Source: Alistipes sp. CAG:268 (GTDB taxonomy: Bacteria; Bacteroidota; Bacteroidia; Bacteroidales; Rikenellaceae). From it: a stretch of DNA of 20,225 nucleotides. Shown piece by piece: positions 1 to 6,359 of the stretch (positions within the stretch are counted from its first letter, which is position 1; each line of letters opens with the position of its first letter). The DNA is taken from the NCBI GenBank assembly GCA_000434235.1, contig FR891967.1:1-20225 (forward strand). The letters are read 5' to 3'. A program made the position numbers and the translations under genes. The notes under the pieces were generated by a model, which worked only from the letters and a program-made list of their open reading frames with translations, was not told the DNA's origin and ran no database searches.

Positions 1-30
1 GATTTTACCAATCCCCGGAAGCCCGTCCCG

Positions 31-651
31 TCAGAGGAAGAGCACGGCCAGCGTCGCTACGGCAAAGCCGCCGCAGAAGCCGGCCAGCACCTGCGGAGCG
101 TTGTGGCACCCCAGATAGAGCCGCGCGGAGGCCAATGCCCCGGCTGCGAGGACCGCCACTACCAGCGGAAACACCATGTTGCCCACCCCGGCGACATTCA
201 TCACCACCAGCAGCGCCACGACAGCCCCCATGCCGGTCAGGTGGAGGCTGATCTTCCAGCGCAACGACACCACGAAGCACAACAGCTCGCAGCAGGCCGC
301 CGCAACCATAAATTTGCGCAGGAAGATCGCCGAGGGGATCTTCGACAGGGTCAGTGCACACAGCACGTAGCAGACAGCCCCGATGAGCAGCGGCAGAAGC
401 CGCTCCCGGCGGTCGTCCACCCGGTAGCTGGAGAGACGCCCCAGCGAATGCAGCACCCCGAGCGACAGCACGGGGATGAGGATCGCATAAAGCGCAACGA
501 CCCACAGCAGGTAGAACTTTACATTGGCGGGATAGAGCGCAAAGGTGGTCATCGTCAGCAGTACCCCCATCAGGTAGACGGGCTGCAGAAACGGATGCAG
601 CACCCACGAAAGCCCGTGTGCCAGTTTTCCGTATTTCAAGGTCTCTTCCAT
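31..651 (-). CDS. Divergent PAP2-family integral membrane protein
   Basis: A 206-aa polytopic membrane protein with about six hydrophobic segments (roughly 22-38, 45-66, 86-104, 110-130, 140-172, 188-206). It resembles the small PAP2 (type 2 phosphatidic acid phosphatase) proteins of Bacteroidetes, which act on lipid phosphates in the inner membrane. The PAP2 signature is only partly kept. DDRRERLLP (79-87) stands where KxxxxxxRP is expected, SLHLTG (135-140) where PSGH is expected, and ARLYLGCHNAPQ (176-187) where SRx5Hx3D is expected. Both histidines (137, 183) and Arg177 remain, but the final Asp is Gln187. It may therefore be inactive or altered; a specific substrate cannot be given. I chose the ATG at 651 over an in-frame GTG at 705 because the protein then starts just before the first hydrophobic segment. 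It lies 130 bases after rpoN on the same strand, and no promoter motif is visible in that gap. Confidence 0.7.
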   Translation of the reverse strand: MEETLKYGKLAHGLSWVLHPFLQPVYLMGVLLTMTTFALYPANVKFYLLWVVALYAILIPVLSLGVLHSLGRLSSYRVDDRRERLLPLLIGAVCYVLCALTLSKIPSAIFLRKFMVAAACCELLCFVVSLRWKISLHLTGMGAVVALLVVMNVAGVGNMVFPLVVAVLAAGALASARLYLGCHNAPQVLAGFCGGFAVATLAVLFL

Positions 652-781
652 AACGTTTTCGAATCTTCTCTGCCCGGTCCGACGCACCTCCAGGCGGGCA
701 GCCACCCGCTCCGAAGCGATGCCGCCGGACTGTCGGTACCGTCACGCCCCGACTGCCGGGAGGCGCGGGACACCCCGGGCC
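652..781. other. rpoN to PAP2-like gene gap, no clear signal
   Basis: A GC-rich gap of 130 bases between two minus-strand genes. It holds no TAnnTTTG element on the minus strand and no hairpin followed by a T-run, only short GC-rich inverted repeats with 5-bp stems. An in-frame GTG at 705 could extend the downstream gene by 18 residues. Confidence 0.5.
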
Positions 782-2203
782 CTAAATCTGTTTGCGCAAC
801 CGCGCCACGGGGATTCCCAGCATCTCGCGGTACTTGGCCACCGTACGGCGGGCGATGTGGTATCCCTTCGTATTGAGTATGTCCATCAGCGTCTCGTCGG
901 TCAGCGGCTTGCGCTTGTCCTCCTCGTCGATGCACTGCTGGAGGATGTTCTTGATCTCGTAGCTCGACACCTCCTCGCCCGAATCGGTCTGCATGGCCTC
1001 CGAGAAGAGCGACTTGAGCAGGATGATCCCGAACTGCGTCTGCACGTACTTGCTGTTCACCACGCGCGAGATGGTCGATACATCGAGCCCCGTGCGGTCG
1101 GCGATGTCCTTGAGGATCATCGGCCGCAGCTTCGAGCGGTCGCCGTCCTTGAAGTACTCCTGCTGGTAATCGAGTATGGTCTGCATGGTCCGCATCAGCG
1201 TATCGTGCCGCTGTTTGATGGCCGAGATGAACCACTTGGCCGAGTCGATCTTGCTCTTGACAAACTGGATCGCCTCACGGTCCTTCTCCTTCACGCGACC
1301 GTCCGAGCCGACCATGTCGCGGATCATATCCACATAGCGGCGGTTGATCTTCACTTCGGGGACGTTGTAGGAGTTGAGCGAGAGCTGGAAATGGCCGTCC
1401 TGGTAGTCGAGAATGAAGTCGGGAACGATATAGGGTGTCGTGTCGGTCCCGCCCTCGGCATAGAGGTTTCCGGGTTTGGGCGACAGGCGCCGGATCTCGG
1501 CGATCGCATCGCGGAACTCCTCCTCGGAGACCTGCAGACGGGCGATCAGCTTCTCGTAGTGCTTCTTGACGAATTCGTCGAAATAGCTGGTCAGGATCTT
1601 GCGGGCCAGCCGCCGGGCGCGCGTATTGACCTGCATCTGGTTCATCTGCAGCAGCAGGCACTCGCGCAGGTCACGGGCCCCGATCCCCGCGGGTTCGAGT
1701 TCGTGGATGATGTCCAGCAGCCGCTCAAGCTCGCCGACCGAGGTCTCGATGCCGACCGTGAAGGCGATGTCGTCGGAGATCGACTCCAGGTCACGCCTCA
1801 GGTAGCCGTCCTCGTCGATGCTGCCGATCAAATAGACCGCCAGCTTCATGTCTCGCTCCGAAAGGTTGCGGTAGCTGAGCTGTTCGACGAGGTATTCCTG
1901 CAGCGAACGTCCCTCGGTCAGGTAGACGGGGCGCTGTTTGTCGTCTTTCGAGTAGTTGTTGATACGACTCTTGTAGGAAGGCGTATCGTCTTCACGCAGG
2001 TACTCGTCCACGGAGATCTGCTGGGGTTGCTCGTCCTCCTCCGCCGGACGCTCCTCCTCTTCGAGCGCGATGTTCTCCTCGATCTCCTGCTTGATGCGCT
2101 GTTCGAGCTGCACGGCGGGCAGTTCAAGCAGCTTGATCATCTGGATCTGCTGCGGGGAGAGTTTCTGCTGAAGGGAAAGGACCTGTTTCTGATTAATAGC
2201 CAT
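782..2203 (-). CDS. rpoN: RNA polymerase sigma-54 factor
   Basis: A 473-aa sigma-54 factor, which directs core RNA polymerase to -24/-12 promoters and needs AAA+ activators to open them. The Gln/Leu-rich region I spans residues 1-50 (LQQKLSPQQIQMIKLLELP). An acidic region II follows (about 48-75), then the core-binding domain (about 95-300). A helix-turn-helix is visible at about 364-387 (DIADRTGLDVSTISRVVNSK). The diagnostic RpoN box ARRTVAKYRE sits at 451-460, so the protein is complete. Length is normal for the family. It follows asnS on the same strand with a 143-base gap and may be co-transcribed with it. No enhancer-binding activator is encoded in this window. Confidence 0.97.
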   Translation of the reverse strand: MAINQKQVLSLQQKLSPQQIQMIKLLELPAVQLEQRIKQEIEENIALEEEERPAEEDEQPQQISVDEYLREDDTPSYKSRINNYSKDDKQRPVYLTEGRSLQEYLVEQLSYRNLSERDMKLAVYLIGSIDEDGYLRRDLESISDDIAFTVGIETSVGELERLLDIIHELEPAGIGARDLRECLLLQMNQMQVNTRARRLARKILTSYFDEFVKKHYEKLIARLQVSEEEFRDAIAEIRRLSPKPGNLYAEGGTDTTPYIVPDFILDYQDGHFQLSLNSYNVPEVKINRRYVDMIRDMVGSDGRVKEKDREAIQFVKSKIDSAKWFISAIKQRHDTLMRTMQTILDYQQEYFKDGDRSKLRPMILKDIADRTGLDVSTISRVVNSKYVQTQFGIILLKSLFSEAMQTDSGEEVSSYEIKNILQQCIDEEDKRKPLTDETLMDILNTKGYHIARRTVAKYREMLGIPVARLRKQI

Positions 2204-2210
2204 ATCGGGT

Positions 2211-2218
2211 CAAAATTA
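2211..2218 (-). promoter_or_regulatory. Possible -7 element immediately upstream of rpoN
   Basis: On the minus strand TAATTTTG matches the Bacteroidetes -7 consensus TAnnTTTG and ends seven bases before the rpoN ATG. No TTTG or TTG lies at the expected 19-21 base distance. If used, it would start transcription almost at the start codon and give a nearly leaderless message. It may be a chance match. Confidence 0.22.
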
Positions 2219-2346
2219 ACAAAAAGTGAACGCACGCGGAGGCTGTAGCCATCCGCGGCGCGTCGGGCAACAACGATCCGAAGCCCGGCAAGGACAGTTC
2301 TTCATTCCAATATGGTCTCTTCGTCGTCGTTCGGGTCAGGGAGCGA

Positions 2347-3735
2347 TCAGAAATCGGCGTGCAGCGGCGTACGCGGGAAGGGCTGTACGTCGCGGATGTT
2401 CGTCAGTCCGGTGACGAACATCAGCAGGCGGTCGAAGCCCAGTCCGAAGCCCGAGTGAGGTGCCGATCCCCAGCGGCGCGTATCGAGATACCACCACAGT
2501 TCGCGCTCGCTCATGTTGAGCTCCCGCACCCTTGCAGAAAGTTTGCCATAGTCGGCTTCGCGCTCCGAACCGCCGATGATCTCGCCGATTCCCGGGAACA
2601 AAACGTCCATTGCGCGCACCGTCTTGCCGTCGTCGTTCTGCTTCATGTAGAAGGCCTTGATCTGCTTCGGGTAGTTGATCAGGATGACCGGACGCTTGAA
2701 GTGCTCCTCAACCAGGTAGCGCTCGTGCTCCGACTGCAGGTCGCAACCCCAGTCGCAGGGGAACTCGAACTTGCGGCCCGAAGCCTTCAGAATCTCGATG
2801 CCCTCGGTGTAGTCGAGGCGCTTGAAGTCGTTCTCAAGCACGAAGTTCAGGCGGTCGATGAGCCCCGGCTCCCACATCTTGTTCATGAACTCGAGGTCCT
2901 CGCGGCAGTTCTCGAGCGCATAGCGGATCAGGTACTTGAGGAAGTCCTCGGCCAGCTCCATGTTGTCCTCCAGGTCGTAGAACGCGGCCTCGGGCTCGAT
3001 CATCCAGAACTCCGAGGCGTGGCGCGGGGTGTTGGAGTTCTCGGCGCGGAACGTGGGGCCGAAGGTGTAGATACGGCCCAGCGAGAGGGCACCCAGCTCA
3101 CCCTCGAGCTGTCCCGAAACGGTCAGGTTGCACGAACGGCCGAAGAAGTCCTTCGAATAATCGACCTGTCCCTGCTCGGTGCGGGGCACGTTGTTCAGGT
3201 CGAGCGTCGTCACCTGGAACATTGCTCCGGCGCCCTCGCAGTCCGAGGCGGTGATGATCGGCGTATGGAAGTAGTAGAAGCCCTGCTTGTTGAAGTACTC
3301 GTGGATGGCGTAGGCCATGGCGTGGCGGATGCGCAGCACGGCGCCGAACGTATTGGTTCGCGGACGCAGGTAGGCGATGTCGCGCAGGAATTCAAGCGAG
3401 TGACCCTTCTTCTGCAGGGGATAGGTATCGGGGTCGGCCGTACCGTAAATCTCGATCCGCTCGGCCTGCACCTCGACGCCCTGCCCCGATCCGGGCGAGG
3501 CGACCAGGCGTCCGTCCACACGGATGCAGGCGCCCGTCGTGATGGGTTTGAGCTGCTCGTCGGGGATCTTCGCCAGATCGACCACGACCTGTATGTTCGC
3601 AACGCACGATCCGTCGTTGAGGGCGATGAAGGCCACGTTCTTGTTTCCGCGCTTGGTGCGCACCCAACCCTTGACGACGATGTCGGAGTCCACGGCTCCC
3701 GACTTCAGAATTTCTACGATTCTCTGCGTTTTCAT
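2347..3735 (-). CDS. asnS: Asparaginyl-tRNA synthetase
   Basis: A 462-aa class IIb aminoacyl-tRNA synthetase that charges tRNA-Asn with asparagine in the cytoplasm. The N-terminal OB-fold anticodon-binding domain covers about 15-100 ([22 protein letters not shown]). Class II motif 1 lies around 145-170. Motif 2 includes [21 protein letters not shown] (about 229-249), a form typical of AsnRS/AspRS. Motif 3 is GFGLGFDR (429-436), followed by [12 protein letters not shown]. The length and the PFPRTP ending fit AsnRS rather than the longer bacterial AspRS, which has a GAD insert. The ATG at 3735 lies about 36 bases after the predicted transcription start of a strong promoter at 3778-3808. It heads a minus-strand run with rpoN and the PAP2-like gene. 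Confidence 0.97.
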   Translation of the reverse strand: MKTQRIVEILKSGAVDSDIVVKGWVRTKRGNKNVAFIALNDGSCVANIQVVVDLAKIPDEQLKPITTGACIRVDGRLVASPGSGQGVEVQAERIEIYGTADPDTYPLQKKGHSLEFLRDIAYLRPRTNTFGAVLRIRHAMAYAIHEYFNKQGFYYFHTPIITASDCEGAGAMFQVTTLDLNNVPRTEQGQVDYSKDFFGRSCNLTVSGQLEGELGALSLGRIYTFGPTFRAENSNTPRHASEFWMIEPEAAFYDLEDNMELAEDFLKYLIRYALENCREDLEFMNKMWEPGLIDRLNFVLENDFKRLDYTEGIEILKASGRKFEFPCDWGCDLQSEHERYLVEEHFKRPVILINYPKQIKAFYMKQNDDGKTVRAMDVLFPGIGEIIGGSEREADYGKLSARVRELNMSERELWWYLDTRRWGSAPHSGFGLGFDRLLMFVTGLTNIRDVQPFPRTPLHADF

Positions 3736-3777
3736 ATCTTCGGTATTAATTCGGTTTCAGTTCGTTTTCCGAATTGA

Positions 3778-3808
3778 CAAAGTTAGCTATTATTTGCGAT
3801 TTGGCAAA
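3778..3808 (-). promoter_or_regulatory. asnS promoter, Bacteroidetes type
   Basis: Minus strand: the -33 TTTG is at 3808-3805 and the -7 TAACTTTG is at 3785-3778, separated by exactly 19 bases. Both elements match the Bacteroidetes primary-sigma consensus. The predicted start is near 3771, giving a leader of about 36 bases. It is interleaved with the divergent promoter at 3793-3823. Confidence 0.75.
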
Positions 3809-3823
3809 AAAAAAGTACCTTTG
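3793..3823 (+). promoter_or_regulatory. Promoter of the LacZ-like / rlmH / regulator run
   Basis: Plus strand: the -33 TTTG is at 3793-3796 and the -7 TACCTTTG is at 3816-3823, with 19 bases between. The predicted start is near 3830, about 21 bases ahead of the ATG at 3851. Its -33 lies inside the spacer of the asnS promoter and vice versa, so the two promoters occupy the same DNA. An A-run of nine bases (3806-3814) lies in the spacer. Confidence 0.78.
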
Positions 3824-3850
3824 TCCGAATCATAGCAAGAACAGCAGGCA

Positions 3851-5197
3851 ATGAAACGAACGATATGCACGGCTGTGCTCCTGACGGCAGCACTGGCCGC
3901 CCGGGCCCAGCAACCCGAATCGCCGGCCGCAGCAGCGCCGGAGAAGGCCGAAGGAGGCCGCATCTACCGCACGGAGGTCGTCCCCTACGACACGCGCCAC
4001 GACGCCGAGGCGCGCAACCGCGAAGCGGGCGGCTACTGGAAGGCCTTCGAGCCGCAGACGCTCGTGGCGGCCGAGGGAATCGCCGTCGTGGGCGGGGAGT
4101 TCGACATTCCCTACGTGTGGAGCGACGGCGACGTCTTCCTGCACATCGAGAATGCGGGTGCGGGATACACGCTGCGCATCAACGACCGCGTGGTGGCCGA
4201 CACCGAGGACCCGGCCACCCCGGCCGAATACCTGATCTCCCCCTACATCCGTCAGGGGGCCAACTCGATCCGCATCCTGATGCGCCCCGGATGCGCCGAA
4301 GAACTCAATGCCGACGCCGTGCAGCGCGAGGCCTTCTCCGGAAGCTACTTCTATTTCCAGAACAAGCGGGCGATCCGCGACTTCGAGATCGCCCTGGTGC
4401 CCGATACGCTGGGCCGCGACTTCGGCATGCTCGACCTTCGGATCATCGCCCGAAACTCGTTCAACTACGACGAGCCGGTGACCGTCGGCTACGACATCTA
4501 CTCGCCTCAGGGCAAACTGCTCGAATTCAACATGCGCGAGGTGGTGATTCCGGGCCGCTCGACCGACACCGTGCGCTTCAGCCCGCTCATCTACCACACC
4601 TATGAAAACAAGTGGGAGGCCGGGGCGAAGAACCCGCCCCTGTACAAGGTGATGCTCTTCACGCGCCGCGACGGCGTCTACAAGGAGTACATGCCGATGA
4701 AGATCGGCTTCGGGAAGACCGAACTGATCGACGGGCGGCTGATGCGGCTGGGCAAGGAGCTCAAACTGGTCAAGGCCTCCTACAACGCGGCCGCCGACCG
4801 CAAGACCACCCTTGCCGGACTGAAGGCGCTGAAGGCTCAGGGGAAGAACACCGTATGCCCCGACTACCCGCAGCCTGCCTGGTTCTACGAACTCTGCGAC
4901 GAGGTGGGCCTCTACGTCATCGACCGGGCGAACATCGCCCCCTCCGATCGCCGCGGCGACCGCACCGTGGGCGGTACGCCGGCCAACGACCCGTCGCTGG
5001 CCGACGAATTCCTCGCCCGCGTCAAGGCGATGTACTACCGCTCGCGCAACTTCACCTGCGTGGTGGCCTACGAGCTGGGCGGAGCGGCCGGCAACGGATA
5101 CAACATGTACAAGGCCTACGAATGGCTGAAATCGGTCGAGCCGTCGCGCCCGATTCTCTACGGCGATGCCGACGGCGAATGGAACACCGACCTCTGA
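3851..5197 (+). CDS. Secreted LacZ-like (GH2) protein, truncated and lacking catalytic residues
   Basis: A 448-aa protein with a signal peptide (hydrophobic 5-17, likely cut after ARA at 19). Residues about 45-180 resemble the GH2 sugar-binding jelly roll and 190-290 the Ig-like domain. From 290 on it follows the beta-galactosidase TIM barrel. WFYELCDEVGLYVIDRANI (344-362) parallels E. coli LacZ WYTLCDRYGLYVVDEANI, and WLKSVEPSRPILY (425-437) parallels WIKSVDPSRPVQY. Every catalytic or metal position I can align by eye is changed. LacZ His391 is Asp338; Glu416 and His418 (NIETHG) are Ala363 and Ser365; acid/base Glu461 (GNESG) is Ala412 (GGAAG). The chain stops before the nucleophile region (Glu537). 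It is therefore probably a non-catalytic carbohydrate-binding or structural protein of the periplasm or surface. rlmH starts 10 bases later. Confidence 0.72.
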   Translation: MKRTICTAVLLTAALAARAQQPESPAAAAPEKAEGGRIYRTEVVPYDTRHDAEARNREAGGYWKAFEPQTLVAAEGIAVVGGEFDIPYVWSDGDVFLHIENAGAGYTLRINDRVVADTEDPATPAEYLISPYIRQGANSIRILMRPGCAEELNADAVQREAFSGSYFYFQNKRAIRDFEIALVPDTLGRDFGMLDLRIIARNSFNYDEPVTVGYDIYSPQGKLLEFNMREVVIPGRSTDTVRFSPLIYHTYENKWEAGAKNPPLYKVMLFTRRDGVYKEYMPMKIGFGKTELIDGRLMRLGKELKLVKASYNAAADRKTTLAGLKALKAQGKNTVCPDYPQPAWFYELCDEVGLYVIDRANIAPSDRRGDRTVGGTPANDPSLADEFLARVKAMYYRSRNFTCVVAYELGGAAGNGYNMYKAYEWLKSVEPSRPILYGDADGEWNTDL

Positions 5198-5207
5198 CGC
5201 CGCGGCC

Positions 5208-5681
5208 GTGACCCTCGAACTGATCCTCATCGGCAAGACTGACTCGAAGGAGGTCGCCGCGCTGGTCGAGCAATACGTCCGGCGGGTGAACTTCTACTGC
5301 CGCTTCTCGGTCACGACGCTGCCCGACGTCCGCAACACGCGCAGCATGACCGTCAAGCAGCAGCGTACGGCCGAGGGCGAGGCCATCCTGCGCCAACTGA
5401 CCGAGGGCGACTACGTCGTGCTGCTCGACGAGCGCGGCACGGAGTACCGCTCGGTCGAATTCGCGCAGTGGCTCCAGAAGCGCCTCAACAGCGGGCTGAA
5501 GCGCCTCGTACTCGTCATCGGCGGCCCCTACGGCTTCTCGGACGAGGTCTACGCCCGCGCCGACTCGCTGCTCTCGCTCTCGCGCATGACCTTCTCGCAC
5601 CAGATCGTCCGCGCAATCTTCGCCGAACAGATCTACCGCGCCTTCACGATCCTGCGCAACGAACCCTATCACCACGAATAG
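5208..5681 (+). CDS. rlmH: 23S rRNA (pseudouridine-1915 N3)-methyltransferase RlmH
   Basis: A 157-aa SPOUT-class methyltransferase that uses S-adenosylmethionine to methylate pseudouridine 1915 in helix 69 of 23S rRNA on the assembled ribosome. Family hallmarks are LILIGKTD near the N terminus, DYVVLLDERG and SVEFAQWLQKR in the middle, the trefoil-knot glycine motif VIGGPYGFS, LSLSRMTFSHQIVR, and the C-terminal FTILRNEPYHHE. I chose the GTG at 5208 because it gives the usual family length and starts at the first beta strand. An in-frame ATG at 5166 would add 14 unrelated residues and overlap the upstream gene. With 10 bases to the upstream stop and no clear Shine-Dalgarno, translation is probably coupled. 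The next gene starts on the base after its TAG. Confidence 0.95.
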   Translation: MTLELILIGKTDSKEVAALVEQYVRRVNFYCRFSVTTLPDVRNTRSMTVKQQRTAEGEAILRQLTEGDYVVLLDERGTEYRSVEFAQWLQKRLNSGLKRLVLVIGGPYGFSDEVYARADSLLSLSRMTFSHQIVRAIFAEQIYRAFTILRNEPYHHE

Positions 5682-6269
5682 ATGCAGCCCCGCCCCGCCA
5701 TAGCCATCCTCACCCCCGGCATCCTCACGGCCCTCGGTCTGAAGTCCATCCTCGAGAAACTCATCCCGATGGCCGAGGTCGATGCATTCGACGACGCCCG
5801 GGCCCTCGAGGAGAACGGCATGGAGCGCTACTTCCACTTTTTCGTGGCGACGCGCTGTTTCGTGGGCCACAGCGCACTCTTCGCCCCGGTCCGCAAACGG
5901 GTCATCCTGCTCACCAGCGGGCAGCCGCAACCCGAATTCGCCGGCTTCCGGTGCCTGGACATCCTGCGCCCCGAAGGCGACCTGATCCGGGACATCATGC
6001 GGATGCACCACGGGGCACACCACGGCGACCACACCGAAGGTATCCCCCCGCAGCCGCAAACCGCGCAACTCTCGGCCCGCGAGGCCGAAGTCCTCGCCCT
6101 CGTGGCGCAGGGCTGCCTCAACAAGGAGATCGCCCAACGGCTCCACATCGGCCTGACGACCGTCATCTCGCACCGCCGCAACCTGACCGAGAAGCTGGGT
6201 ATCCGCTCGGTCTCGGGACTGACGATCTACGCCGTGACGATGGGCTACGTCGATCCGGAGCAGATCTGA
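5682..6269 (+). CDS. LuxR/GerE-type regulator with degenerate receiver and His-rich linker
   Basis: A 195-aa DNA-binding protein laid out like a NarL/LuxR response regulator. The C-terminal helix-turn-helix (about 129-188; LSAREAEVLALVAQGCLNKEIAQRL, given here only as a family match) is intact and ends in the usual dimer helix. The N-terminal part (5-105) has receiver-like order but lacks the acidic pair (Thr11-Pro12 instead) and the phospho-acceptor Asp (FFVATR at 53-58). The Lys that normally follows is also missing (LDILRPEGDL). Phosphorylation control is therefore unlikely. The linker carries five histidines (109, 110, 113, 114, 117) around MHHGAHHGDH. The ATG abuts the rlmH TAG, so it is read from the 3793 promoter. 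It precedes a TonB receptor and lipoprotein, its likely targets; metal or heme sensing is only a guess. Confidence 0.8.
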   Translation: MQPRPAIAILTPGILTALGLKSILEKLIPMAEVDAFDDARALEENGMERYFHFFVATRCFVGHSALFAPVRKRVILLTSGQPQPEFAGFRCLDILRPEGDLIRDIMRMHHGAHHGDHTEGIPPQPQTAQLSAREAEVLALVAQGCLNKEIAQRLHIGLTTVISHRRNLTEKLGIRSVSGLTIYAVTMGYVDPEQI

Positions 6270-6281
6270 CGGCGCGCCGTC
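6268..6281. promoter_or_regulatory. Perfect 14-bp palindrome upstream of TonB-receptor promoter
   Basis: GACGGCGCGCCGTC reads the same on both strands. It overlaps the stop codon of the LuxR-type gene and lies about 30 bases before the -33 element of the next promoter. No T-run follows, so it is a poor intrinsic terminator. It could be an operator for a dimeric regulator or simply a GC-rich hairpin. Confidence 0.4.
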
Positions 6282-6310
6282 TCCCACAACCTCCTCCTCA
6301 TAAATAAGGA

Positions 6311-6341
6311 TTGCAACTTTCGGGGAAAACCCGTTACTTTG
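6311..6341 (+). promoter_or_regulatory. TonB-receptor promoter
   Basis: The -33 TTG (6311-6313) and -7 TTACTTTG (6334-6341) are separated by 20 bases. The -7 differs from TAnnTTTG at one base. Transcription would start near 6347, which excludes the in-frame TTG at 6339 as start codon and favours the GTG at 6360. Confidence 0.55.
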
Positions 6342-6359
6342 CACCCGGAAACCGAACCC

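Noticed and set aside
1..30. Possible end or start of another gene at the left edge
   Set aside because: Only 30 bases lie beyond the PAP2-like stop; too little to support any call.
652..705. GTG at 705 as start of the PAP2-like protein
   Set aside because: The added residues are Arg-rich and not membrane-like; the ATG at 651 begins just ahead of the first helix. It remains possible but less likely.
719..2248. Open frame of 509 codons on the plus strand opposite rpoN
   Set aside because: Same GC-driven shadow effect; rpoN on the minus strand is complete with its RpoN box.
5166..5207. ATG at 5166 as the rlmH start
   Set aside because: It adds 14 residues before the conserved first strand and overlaps the upstream gene by 32 bases; the GTG at 5208 gives the usual 157 aa.
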